NCBI GenBank assembly: GCA_036346205.1
Contig: JARFJB010001946.1
Coordinates: forward strand, 1,414,501 to 1,478,500
Source of the DNA: Vesta saturnalis
Taxonomy: Eukaryota > Arthropoda > Insecta > Coleoptera > Lampyridae
Direction: 5' to 3'
DNA: 64,000 nucleotides
Shown: piece after piece, positions 1-8,814 of the stretch
How positions within the stretch are numbered: the first letter of the stretch is position 1
How the letters are laid out: each line of letters begins with the position of its first letter
Made by a program: the position numbers and the translations under genes
The notes under the pieces: model-generated
What the model was told of the DNA's origin: nothing
The model's input: the letters and a program-made list of their open reading frames with translations, nothing else
Databases searched by the model: none

Positions 1-8
1 TTCTATGA

Positions 9-719
9 CGTATAAGCTTAACAGGCTCGTGGGTTGTAGGCGTATCGGAAATTCAGTACTCTTGTTCTTTTGTCGCTGTAAGTGCGACAGACAATTTAAT
101 TTATTACAGAATTGATGCACCTACAGGAGAAAATGGTGTGTTAGAGACGATATTAAGAAATGCTGCAACACGTTTTCAACAGGACAACGAGAAAATCATT
201 TATATTGAGGATGATTGGTATCTGTTACTTTCCGCCTCGCGGAATTATGTCAACCTAGAAGAAATTGCCAACGAGCTAAATAACCACGAGCTAATAAGTA
301 AATTGTTAACAATCGAATACCATAATCTAAATAAGCGGGTCACTACGAAATCAAAAACCTCCCTCTCGCTAGTCGGATTCTCACAGACTCTGGCCTTACA
401 GTTGCGTTATCGGCCGTATGAAAACATAGCGATGAAACCAATACCCCCGCACCCCGTTAGTATATGGAGAGAATTACCAACGCAGATGTTTGTTTATTGC
501 GACATCGTTGAACCGCAAATTATGGGTGATGTTTTAACTTCGAATATTACTTCAGAAAATTATGCTTACGGGAGTCATAAAGATGTGGTTTTTTCGACCG
601 CACAATATGTGCCAGTGATGACACAGGAATTTGAAAACATCGAGATTAGTATAAAAACAGCAATGCCATTCGAGTTTGGGACGTCGTGTCTGAAGCTACA
701 CTTTAATAAAGTGCATTAA
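9..719 (+). CDS. Penton-like minor capsid protein of a Polinton-type element (5' end incomplete)
   Basis: The frame is open from position 9 (a TGA lies at 6-8) to the TAA at 717-719, although an internal GTG at 138 is the first start-like codon in the part called by simple ORF finding. Two conserved features of the Polinton single jelly-roll penton family are visible. Near the start is a 'GSWVVGVSEIQY' stretch, resembling the family's G-x-W-x-V-x-L-x-E-I-x-Y signature. The C-terminal block has 'VYCDIVEPQIMGD' and then 'FENIEISI' and 'KLHF'. The protein would form the capsid vertices. The true N-terminus is missing or disrupted before position 9. The stop overlaps the next ATG (TAATG). I am fairly sure of the family and less sure that the protein could fold. 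Confidence 0.7.
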   Translation, partial: RISLTGSWVVGVSEIQYSCSFVAVSATDNLIYYRIDAPTGENGVLETILRNAATRFQQDNEKIIYIEDDWYLLLSASRNYVNLEEIANELNNHELISKLLTIEYHNLNKRVTTKSKTSLSLVGFSQTLALQLRYRPYENIAMKPIPPHPVSIWRELPTQMFVYCDIVEPQIMGDVLTSNITSENYAYGSHKDVVFSTAQYVPVMTQEFENIEISIKTAMPFEFGTSCLKLHFNKVH

Positions 720-1090
720 TGGTTTGTACTTATCAACAAAATTATGCGAATCAAGCCGGTAACGGTGTCGGCTCATCTACAGAGGCACACCGTATCAACT
801 TGACCACGGAATAGGAAGCTGGTTAGGTGATATATTTAGAAGTATAGTACCGTTATTTAAGTGCAACGGCTATTGGAAAAGATGGTCTTAGAACGGGTGC
901 CAATATCCTTGGTGACGTCACGAGGCAGGTAGAAACCTTAAACGTAAAGCCTATGACAAAATCTATAAAATGATGGAGCGTTCAGGCTATAAAAGAGTAC
1001 GTCTGCCTCATAATCATCAGTCTCTACCGAGAGTTGTTGTTAAGAAGAAGAAACCTACTTAAGACGATATATTTTCAAGATAATACGCTT
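719..1090 (+). pseudogene. Decayed core/pX-like basic virion protein of the Polinton segment
   Basis: An ATG at 719 overlaps the penton stop. The reading starts 'MVCTYQQNYANQAG', then meets stops and frameshifts, and resumes in other frames as 'GLRTGANILGDV', 'AGRNLKRKAYDKI' and 'SGYKRVRLPHN', followed by a run of lysines and a 'DDIFS' end. The small size, Lys/Arg-rich C-terminal half and place between penton and major capsid fit the adenovirus pX/pVI-like minor core protein found in adintoviruses and insect Polintons. Assignment rests on recalled family features and position, not on a database comparison. At least three frame breaks make it non-functional. Confidence 0.55.
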
Positions 1091-1096
1091 TCCTAC

Positions 1097-2255
1097 ATGC
1101 CAAATCATGTGAAAGCGTCAAGTCCGAATTGGTTTTATTCGCTTTACCGTCGAGGCATACAAGAGAGTGGTAATTGGATATTTTACAAGCCCTTATCAGG
1201 TCTTAGTGATGATGCCCGAATAGAGTTCGTTATGCCCGGAAATGGAAACGATTACACAGATTTAAGTCAGACCATGTTGTACATCACAGCTAAAGTGTTA
1301 AAGCAACACGATACAGCACTTACTGACGCGGATGTTGTAGCACCGGTAAACAATTGGATGAATTCGCTTTGCTCACAAGTGGAGGTCTACTTAAGTCAGA
1401 AGATGGTGTCACAACCAAACAACACCTACGCCTACCGCTCCTATATCGAAACGTTGCCCAATTATAGAAAGGGTGCCAGAGTTCACATCTAGGTTGTACC
1501 TTATTATTGTACAATGATACAACCGGACCCACAAATAACGGTTTTTCAAAACGTCAAGTACTTGCAGCGACCAGCAAATAGGTTGAGATGATTGGTCACG
1601 TCCACTCGGATTTGTTTAATCAGGAAAAGTTTCTCATGAGTGGTGTTGAAATAAAGGCTAAATTTGTACGATTAAGAGACACCTGTAGTCTAATGGCGGC
1701 GCACGGTTCAACTTACAAGATGCGAATTATGATCGCTAGTTTACTGGTGATACGTATGCGAATCAACCCCACCATTCTAACTGCAGCAAAATATCCTATT
1801 ACAAGGACCGACGTAAAAGTGTTAACTATACAGTCATACAGCGAAAATCATTGGACAAGGTCTTCCTGGGTCAGTTACATAAACAATGCATACCCTTTCA
1901 GTTTCTATCACATCAATATTAACTACATGTCGTTATATATTAACGGCCAACACATTCCTTCGAAGGCCTTACAGTTAATGGTTTATATGTAGGCATATCA
2001 CACCTTATTCTCCGGTACGGCAACGATATATCGAGAAGCGGTTACCCCAACGACTACTGTTTAATAGCCTTCGACCTAACCCATGACTTGTCTGCAAACG
2101 CTAGCACGCACTGGAATTTAGTTAGAAGTTGTTACTTAGCAGTCGGCTTTGAAGAAGCGCTCGTAGAAACCGTTAACTGTTTGGTGTACGCCGAATTCGG
2201 TAACCTGGTTGAGATCGACAAACATTGGAATGTCGTCGTACATTTCGCCTGTTAA
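1097..2255 (+). pseudogene. Major capsid protein (double jelly-roll, F54H12.2-like), broken
   Basis: The frame from the ATG at 1097 carries 'SSPNWFYSLYRRGIQE', 'GNWIFYKPLSGLSDDA' and 'NTYAYRSYIETL', typical of the N-terminal half of the insect F54H12.2-like Polinton major capsid protein. Coding then shifts frame at about 1480, has an in-frame TAG at 1579, continues from an ATG at 1588 ('MIGHVHSDLFNQEKFLM'), stops at 1990, and after another shift near 2040 ends with 'CLIAFDLTHDLSA' and 'NCLVYAEFGNLVEIDK' at a TAA at 2253-2255. The total span matches the usual roughly 400-residue length, so the gene is colinear but disabled by at least two frameshifts and two stops. A short segment in the middle of the gene also seems to be missing. 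Confidence 0.8.
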
Positions 2256-2307
2256 AAGGGACAACCCTAGATCATAACCATCATAGTACAACAGGATCTG
2301 AAGGAAG

Positions 2308-2607
2308 ATGGACCCACTCTTGGACGTGCAAGGGTTTAGATGTGTTCATAAGGAATTGATACCAAAAGAAATTGCCGTGATTACAGATCATGGTTCGTTA
2401 CTGCTGATGCTGATAGAGCAACCTCGACATGATTTTATATCAAAACCCATGCCAAGACAGATGAGGTGTTTAGAGGATAAATACCACGGCATGAAATGGC
2501 GGTCAGGGTATGTGTCCTACAACGATTTCCATGAGGGCCTGATAAGAACGCTGCTGCCGTTTTTAACAAACATGACGTTAAAGATCGCGAAAAATAACAA
2601 TTTCTAA
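2308..2607 (+). CDS. Small conserved Polinton-associated ORF, function unassigned
   Basis: A 99-residue frame from ATG 2308 to TAA 2605-2607 opens with 'MDPLLDVQGFR'. It resembles, from memory, a small protein found near capsid and protease genes in insect Maverick-like elements, in which a 'DVQGF' N-terminus and a central W-x-x-G pair recur (here 'MKWRSGYVSY'). No transmembrane segment, signal peptide or zinc motif is visible, and the C-terminus is basic ('LKIAKNNNF'). It is the only small unit of the cluster with an uninterrupted frame. A tempting idea is a nuclease-fold accessory, because the DVQG start echoes DEDD-type beta strands, but that is speculation. Function is unknown. Confidence 0.5.
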   Translation: MDPLLDVQGFRCVHKELIPKEIAVITDHGSLLLMLIEQPRHDFISKPMPRQMRCLEDKYHGMKWRSGYVSYNDFHEGLIRTLLPFLTNMTLKIAKNNNF

Positions 2608-2623
2608 GATTCCTTAAGGTTGG

Positions 2624-2986
2624 TTGCCCGTCGATAAAAAAATGGAAAAGGAAGCAAAACTGTATAGTTCTTTAAACCATAGCATCGAAGATACTATGAG
2701 CGATCCGGATAAAGCAGCACTATTGCAAGACTGGGCGCAAATCAACCCCAAAGATGTATGCAGTACAAGCGTTGAAATCTTTGAAATCGATTCCCAGCCA
2801 CAAGAATGCGTTTCGACTTTATATGCTTCTAACCAGCTACCGAAGCACGCACCCAGACCTTGTGCAGTTATTGCGATCACAGATCCTGCAAACAAACCAG
2901 GTCAGCATTGCACTGCTACCTACATTGACCAGAATGGTAACGGGGAATATTTTCATTCATTTGGACGACCAATGAGAGACAATGAA
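2624..2986 (+). pseudogene. Adenain-like cysteine protease, N-terminal part only
   Basis: The frame carries an alpha-helical lead-in, then 'CAVIAITDPANKPGQHC' and 'NGEYFHSFGRP'. These correspond to the T/N-D-P-x-x-K-P-G-x-H-W and Y-F-D-S-x-G blocks of the Polinton/adenovirus maturation protease (peptidase C5 type), whose catalytic residues are His, Asp/Glu and Cys. The His is present (codon 2906-2908). The acidic residue of the second block appears replaced by His, and the C-terminal half with the catalytic Cys is gone, because the frame runs directly into the GA-rich microsatellite. The long Glu/Gly/Arg extension that the frame acquires there is a repeat artefact, not protein. Confidence 0.65.
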
Positions 2987-4083
2987 ATAGGGAGGAGGAG
3001 AGGGAGAGGGAGAGGAGGGAGAGGAGAGGGAGGGAGAGGAGAGGGAGAGGGAGAGGGGAGGGAGAGGGAGAGGGAGAGGGAGAGGGAGGGAGAGGGAGAG
3101 GAGAGGGAGAGGGAGAGGGAGGGAGAGGAGAGAGGGAGGGAGGGAGAGGGAGAGGGAGAGGGAGGGAGAGGGAGGGGAGAGGGAGAGGGAGAGGGAGAGG
3201 GAGAGGGAGAGGGAGAGGGAGAGGGAGAGGGAGAGGGAGAGGGGAGAGGAGAGGGAGAGGGAGGGAGAGGGAGAGGGAGAGGGAGAGGGAGAGGAGAGGG
3301 AGAGGGAGAGGGAGAGGGAGAGGGAGGGAGAGGGAGAGGGAGAGGGAGAGGAGAGGAGGAGAGGGAGAGGGAGAGGAGGGGAGGAGAGGGAGAGGAGAGG
3401 GAGAGGGAGAGGGAGAGGGAGAGGGAGGGAGGGAGAGGGAGAGGGAGAGGGAGGAGGGAGAGGGAGAGGGAGAGGGAGAGGGAGAGGGAGAGGGAGAGGG
3501 AGAGGGAGAGGAGAGGGAGGGAGGGGAGAGGGAGGAGGGAGGGAGAGGGAGAGGGAGGGAGAGGGAGGAGGGAGAGAGGGAGGGAGAGGGAGAGGAGAGA
3601 GGGGAGGGAGAGGAGAGGGAGAGGGAGAGGAGAGGGAGAGGGAGAGGGAGAGGGAGAGGGAGAGGGAGAGGGAGAGGGAGGAGGAGAGGGAGAGGGAGAG
3701 GGAGAGGGAGAGGGAGAGGAGAGGGAGAGGGAGGGAGAGGAGAGGGAGAGGGAGAGGGAGAGGGAGAGGGAGGGAGAGGGAGAGGGGAGGGAGAGGGAGA
3801 GGGAGAGGGAGAGGGAGGGAGAGGGAGAGGGAGAGGGAGAGGAGAGGGAGAGGGAGAGGAGAGGGAGAGGGAGAGGGAGAGAGGAGAGGGAGGAGGGAGA
3901 GGGAGAGGAGAGGAGAGGGAGAGGGAGAGGGAGAGGGAGAGGAGAGGGAGGGGAGAGGGAGAGGGAGAGGGAGGAGGGAGAGGGAGAGGGAGAGGGAGAG
4001 GGAGAGGGAGAGGGAGAGGGAGAGGGAGAGGGAGAGGGAGAGGGAGGGAGAGGGAGAGGGAGAGGGAGGGAGAGGGGAGGAGA
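2987..4083 (+). repeat. (GAGGGA)n-type polypurine microsatellite, 1.1 kb
   Basis: About 1,100 bases are almost purely G and A on the plus strand, built from GAGGGA hexamers with many one- or two-base slips (GGGAGGGA, GGAGAG). The strand asymmetry is complete: no C or T run is visible inside. The tract abuts the truncated protease at its left end and ordinary AT-rich DNA at its right end. Such homopurine tracts can form triplexes, and G-runs of three spaced by three bases could allow G-quadruplexes; that property is general knowledge, not something seen here. Confidence 0.97.
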
Positions 4084-4848
4084 AGCTAAGCTGATTTGAG
4101 AAGATGCAGAAGGGTTAAGGATTGTGATATTTCTTTGTTGAGATGAGAGAAGGAGTAGGATTAGGTCATGGGAGGATTAGAATGCGTTAAAGTTAATTAG
4201 AGGAAGACGTTACTAAACTTCAATCAAAATAAGTCATTTTACATTGTTAACAAAACTATTGTGAATGTCAAGAACTTTTATGTTGTATTGAAGTGATAAG
4301 TAACTTAGTAAAAATTGTAGTAATTAATCAGGTCGTTTTAAAAAATGTTAGATGGTCTAAAAGACAAACTGAGAATTTATGCGTTACTAAACTATCAAAT
4401 CCAAAATAAGTCATTTTATCACTTCAGTTAACAAAAACGTAGTAGAATAGTCAAGAACTTTATATCATTGTATTAAGCTATAAGAACCTTATAAAAAATT
4501 GTAGTAAAAAATCCAGGTACGTATTTAAAAAAATATTGTTGAGGATGGTCCTGAAAAGACAAAACGTCGTATTGAAATGTTTGGTATGGCAAGTTGTAGT
4601 AAATTTTATTTAAAAAAAGTTTAGAGTAATTTTTTTGATATCTGTTTTAATAACAACGCTAGTCTTACAAAACGAAAATGAGCATTTTCGGATTTTGTCG
4701 AATATCTCCGGAACTAGTCGGAAAAAACCAAACTTCTTTATACTCATGTACTACCCAACAAATTACGAAACTTACTTCTCATTTAACCGATACTCTATCT
4801 ATTACGGTTTTCGATATCTCTGTATACGCAAATTAAATTCGGTTCACC

Positions 4849-4850
<2 letters not shown>
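4084..4850. other. Non-coding AT-rich stretch with a degenerate tandem pair
   Basis: No gene is seen. Two diverged copies of a unit of about 172 bp can be read, one from about 4208 ('acgttactaaactt...aataagtcatttta') and one from about 4381 ('gcgttactaaactatc...aataagtcatttta'). Each is followed by a similar 'gtcaagaac' and 'aaaattgtagta' series. From about 4570 the text changes to a stretch with 'tcgaatatctccggaacta' that leads up to a 'cggttcaccctgtata' end at 4841-4856, described separately. Confidence 0.55.

Positions 4851-4856
<6 letters not shown>
4570..4856. mobile_element. End of a TA-targeting DNA element (TIR-like 'CACCCTGTATA')
   Basis: The stretch ends in 'ttcaccctgtatata', the mirror image of 'tatacagggtg' that begins on the far side of the adjacent (TA)n tract. 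Terminal sequences of this kind, next to TA, are common at the ends of insect mariner/IS630-related and DUF4817-type elements and their MITEs. No transposase coding is visible here. The left limit is a guess from the change in sequence character. Confidence 0.4.

Positions 4857-4903
<47 letters not shown>
4857..4903. repeat. (TA)n microsatellite
   Basis: An uninterrupted TA dinucleotide run lies exactly between two inverted TIR-like ends (CACCCTGTATA on the left, TATACAGGGTG on the right). This suggests either that both elements inserted into a TA run or that a TA target duplicated and expanded. Confidence 0.97.
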
Positions 4904-4912
<9 letters not shown>

Positions 4913-5420
4913 GGGTGTCTACAAACTCTTTTCACAAAAGAAAACTATAGATTCTAGAGCTGATTTTATGTCGATTTAACGTAAATTACCTTAATACAAA
5001 AATACTTTATAAGAGAGCTGGAGCTCTTGGAAGATGGCGCCCTAACATCGGTTTAATTCAAACATCTTCAAAATGGTTTCCCTTTAAATGATATCGTTCT
5101 GTACATGTATTTAGTGGAATATGCCCAACCGTACGGCGTGACTATTTTTTAGTTGTACTCATAAGCAGCTCGTTTGGACGGGGCATTGGACATTGTTATT
5201 CATAAGTTTTTCGTTTTTCAAAATTTCGCAATTTTAATATGAAGTTAAAAAATTTCGATTTTTCCATAAAGTAGGAAGTCGCTACGGCGCACCGTTTTCG
5301 AAATAAATCGATTTGAACTTTTCATGTATTAAGCATACTATGAACCAAAAATTGAAAGCCGCGGGTTTATGCTGTCTATAGTAATTAGCCATTGGTTATG
5401 ATCGACACTTCATCAGACAA
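4904..5420. mobile_element. Second TIR-like end facing the first across (TA)n
   Basis: It begins 'tatacagggtgtctacaaac' and continues through a moderately GC-richer piece ('gagctggagctcttgga', 'cccaaccgtacggcgtgac', 'gcagctcgtttggacgggg') that looks like the untranslated or terminal region of a DNA transposon. There is no open coding frame. A related 'tatacagggtgttc' end occurs at about 58979. The right limit is uncertain. Confidence 0.4.
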
Positions 5421-6350
5421 AACATTTAAGGCAGAAATATAACGAAAAACAGTTTTAAAAGGACATTAAAAATTGAATTACAATAAAAGTAAGTGTTTTT
5501 ATTACTAAGTACGTAATATCTTTTAGATAACCATCTTTGTTAAATATAATTTTAATTATTGGTTTATTTGTCATGTATTTTTCCTCTCAAGCAATCTTTT
5601 AGTTGATGACTTATTTTTGTTAATTTTTCCACCCTGAGACAGTAAACGTGTTTTTATTTATTTCAAAGAGTTGAAAATTAACTTGACTACTGTTAATAAT
5701 CATAAAATTTTATATAAATGATCTTTTATGACCGGAACGTTCTTACTGTTTGATTACTTTATAATTGTTTCAACCTTACGGTGATTTATGTGTGCTAATT
5801 TTTTAAATCCAAATGTGCATTTATTATTCATATATTTTAATTGAATTATTAAAATATTATGTAAATAAAGGACAGTGCAGGTTTATTACGCAGTGTACAC
5901 AAAAGAACAAAGTAGTAAACTAGGATGATGGGTTCCTCTGGAAACGGATAACAAAATGAAATAGCATTACAACGTGCATTAACAGTACACAACGTATTCT
6001 TAAATTATATTTGTTAAACACTAAAAAAAGTTTAATTGAAGTTAAGGTAACCTTCAGCTTTATGGATTGATGACCCAGTTACTGATTTTCCAATGATATA
6101 ATATCATAATCAAATTTGTACGCTTAATGCAACATACCATTATCATAAATAACGTGTATAACAAACATGAGTTGAGTTGCGGGCTTAGAATCAAATTGTA
6201 ATTAGTTAGGGCTTAGGCTATACAATTTTATCTGAACTGATGTTTTTTTAGAAGTGTTGTTGTGGTTTCTATTTAACGTTAACAAAGACAAATACACTAT
6301 TGTGTAATTTAGAAGAGCATGATTAATTAAATTGTCCAAGAGAAATAATT
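5421..6350. other. AT-rich spacer, nothing recognised
   Basis: I see no coding frame, RNA gene or clear repeat. The text is AT-rich with scattered poly-T runs and ends at the LTR of the BEL/Pao element. Confidence 0.6.
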
Positions 6351-6601
6351 TGTAGGGGCTTTCTTCCACAATCGGTTGAATAAAACACCCTCACGTACAA
6401 ATACGTGTTTATTATATTTCTGCACAGTAAGATGTGCTAATTGTAAGAAGCGTTGCAGCACACTTAACAACCATCTTACAAGTGAATCGCTGCCGAACGG
6501 GCAGTTACGAAACTACAAAAGCAGCGTTGCCGCTGTTAACAAAATTAATTTAAAAATGCTGTAATCTAATATAGAATAATTTGAATAAGACAAACTAAAC
6601 A
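6351..6601 (-). repeat. 3' LTR of the BEL/Pao element
   Basis: On the minus strand the LTR begins TGTTTAGTTTGTC immediately after the polypurine tract and ends GAAAGCCCCTACA, giving the canonical TG...CA termini and a length of 251 bp. An AATAAA signal lies about 50 bases before the end, as expected for the R/U5 region. Only one copy is seen. Confidence 0.7.
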
Positions 6602-6605
6602 TATT

Positions 6606-6614
6606 CGCCCCCTT
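6606..6614 (-). other. Polypurine tract of the BEL/Pao element
   Basis: On the minus strand AAGGGGGCG followed by AATA lies directly before the LTR start TGTTTAG. This is the expected plus-strand primer position and fixes the LTR boundary. Confidence 0.7.
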
Positions 6615-6673
6615 GAAAGGCTAGGCTTTGACTTTCAAAATATTAATACTTAAAATTGAAATTTAACAAAACA

Positions 6674-6745
<72 letters not shown>
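6674..6745. repeat. (TA)n microsatellite inside the BEL/Pao 3' untranslated region
   Basis: About 70 bases of TA lie between the end of the integrase frame (stop at 6745) and the polypurine tract, so the expansion happened inside the element. Confidence 0.97.
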
Positions 6746-6747
<2 letters not shown>

Positions 6748-7511
6748 ATAGTTCGCATAAAGCTCGCACTTAGTCAGTAAGCAGAAAGATACCTTCGTGA
6801 CTGATCTTTGAACAGTACCATTTTTTGTCTTTACACTCACAACCCGAATCACGTTGTCTTGGCCGGGGTGAACAGCTGTTATTCGACCTAAAGGCCAACA
6901 CATTGAAGGTACGTGATCTTCCTTCACCAGCACTAGCGATCCAACTTGCAAACTGGTACCATTTGGGGATTGCCATTTGTGTCTTTGCTGAAGGTGGTGT
7001 AGGTATTCCTTTTGCCAGCGAGACCAGAAGTGTTGTTTTAGGAGTTGCAAATGCCGATATCTTTTGACAAAATTGACCTTGTCCTTGGTGAGGTCGCGTT
7101 CAGGAATGGCAGTAAGCTCATGACCAATAAGAAAATGCGCGGGTGTAAATGCACTAAGATCGTTAGGATCGGACGAGAGAGAAGTTAAGGGTCTTGAGTT
7201 CAAAATTGCCTCGATTTGCGCAGTTAGGGTATAAAACTCTTCATAATGAAGATGAATACCGCTTAAAACTCGCTTTAAGTGGTGCTTATACGACTTCACG
7301 GCTGCTTCATGAAGTCCTCCGAAATGAGGTGACCTTGCAGGCATGAACTTCCATTCAATATTTGAATGTGCCAAGTAGTTTTGAAAGCTACTAGACTTCA
7401 TTAATTTTTGTATAGAAATCAATTCATTATTACAGCGTACAAAGTTGGTAGCGTTATCGCTGTATATATAAGAACAAAAACCTCTTAGTGAAACAAATCT
7501 CTTTAATAAAC
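6745..7511 (-). pseudogene. BEL/Pao integrase, C-terminal half with DUF5641
   Basis: The frame at 7422-6745 carries 'SPHFGGLHEAAVKSYK', which supplies the catalytic Glu of the DDE triad, then 'NSRPLTSLSSDP', 'FTPAHFLIGHEL' and 'WPLGRITAVHPG', the pattern of the BEL integrase and DUF5641 tail. Just upstream, in the same frame but before its first Met, 'YSDNATNF' supplies the second catalytic Asp at about 7455. A frameshift in a T-run near 7512 separates it from the N-terminal half. It would insert the element cDNA into the genome. It is inactive as split. Confidence 0.85.
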
Positions 7512-7970
7512 TTAAAAAACCTTCCTAGTTAAGTCTGTAATGACTTCGATATGGACAGCTTTTGTAGCTAAACAAATAGAAATACAAACGTATCCCTTTA
7601 TTATTTTTCTTGATCGTGTTTTACCATCCTTTAATTCGAATGGTCCCGCGTAATCAACAGCAACAGATAAAAATGGACGCGACGGGGTGACGCGAGGTTT
7701 GGGTAACTCGCCCATTTTCGGACAAATACTATTATTAGGGTTAACCTTAAAACAAGTAATACATTTTCTAATGTAAGATTTAACTATTTGCTTGTCATTT
7801 AGAGGCCAATATTTTTGTCTTACATGTGACAAAGTGCCTTGAACGCCTGCGTGAAGTGCACGCCTATGTTCACAATCAACAATGAGCGTAGTTAAAGAAT
7901 GCCTAGCGGGTAAAACTAATCGGATGTTTAACATCGTATGAAAAATTTCAATTCTCCAATCTGCCGCCAA
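7512..7970 (-). pseudogene. BEL/Pao integrase, zinc-binding N-terminus and first catalytic Asp
   Basis: It contains an H-H-C-C zinc arrangement ('LHAGVQGTLSHVRQKYW' followed by 'RKCITCFK') and then 'VAVDYAGPFEL' with the first catalytic Asp, and 'ATKAVHIEV'. It is joined to the upstream RNase H part by a frameshift at about 7950 (the 'RLGGRLEN' block is in the other frame) and to the downstream half by one near 7512. Confidence 0.85.
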
Positions 7971-8814
7971 GTCTTATTACACCGTCTTGATCAATAAATG
8001 GTGAAAGAGATTTCAATTTACTTTTAACTGATACAGAATTTTTATTTATTAAATCATTAATTTCATGATAAAAAACTTGCGATTGTACTAATTTTATCAA
8101 AATAATTTCACTTTGTTTAATTTCAATTGTACTTAATTTAGCTGTAATTCTTTTAATTTTAGCCATTTTTGAATTATTAACAAATCTCTTACAATAGGCG
8201 ATAATTCGTACTAATTTATTAAAGCTTGAAAATTTTTCGAAAATGTCATTATAATTTAAATTTTGAATATTTAGAGACAATTTTGATACATTTTTTGTTT
8301 CGGGAATGTTTTTCGTTGATTTCGTAAAATTTGAAATATTTGAATTTTTGGGCCAATTTTGAGTTTCAGTTAAAAAATCAGGTCCGTGTAACCACAATTT
8401 AGAATTTGCTAAAATTTTTAAACTAGTGCCGCGAGATATATCAGCTGGGTTTAATACAGTTTGAATGTGATTCCAGTTTTCGATACTCGTGAGTTGTTGT
8501 ATTTCTGCAACCCTATTTGCAATAAAAGTTTTCCAATTTTTAGGCTCGTTAGCAATCCAACATAAAACAATAGTGGAATCGGTCCACAAATATATTTGCT
8601 TAATTTTGATTTTTAAAGGTTCAATACATTTTTTAGTTAATTTTGATAATAATAATGCGCCTAAAAGTTCTAATCGGGGCAATGCGAGCGATTTTAATGG
8701 ACTAACTCGAGATTTAGCGCATAATAAGTGACTTTCAATTTTATCATTTATGTCTATTGAGCGAAGATAAACGCAACATCCGTAAGCCCTTTCGCTTGCG
8801 TCTGGAGAACCCAT
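7948..8814 (-). pseudogene. BEL/Pao RNase H and connection domain
   Basis: The Pao-type RNase H signature is spread over 'DASERAYGCCVY' (first Asp), 'LPRLELLGALL' (Glu) and 'LWTDSTIVLCW' (second Asp), followed by 'NPADISRGTS' and 'RLGGRLEN'. All three acidic residues are kept. The reading frame differs from that of the reverse transcriptase: a one-base change at about 8812 splits the 'HGFSDAS' block. It degrades the RNA of the RNA:DNA hybrid. Confidence 0.85.

Larger units (their letters stand above)
9..2986 (+). mobile_element. Degenerate Polinton/Maverick (adintovirus-like) structural-gene segment
   Basis: Five reading units on one strand follow each other closely: penton-like minor capsid, basic core-like protein, double-jelly-roll major capsid, a small unassigned ORF and the start of an adenain-like protease. 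This set is characteristic of the virion-gene module of Polinton/Maverick elements and their adintovirus relatives. Integrase, polymerase B and packaging ATPase are not in the window and could lie upstream of position 1. All units except the first and fourth carry frameshifts or stops, so this is an old endogenous copy. The 3' side is replaced by a GA-rich microsatellite from about 2987. Confidence 0.8.

Noticed and set aside
2987..4083. A 490-codon frame of Glu/Gly/Arg repeats
   Set aside because: It is a translation of the GA microsatellite; only its first 120 or so codons are protease-like.
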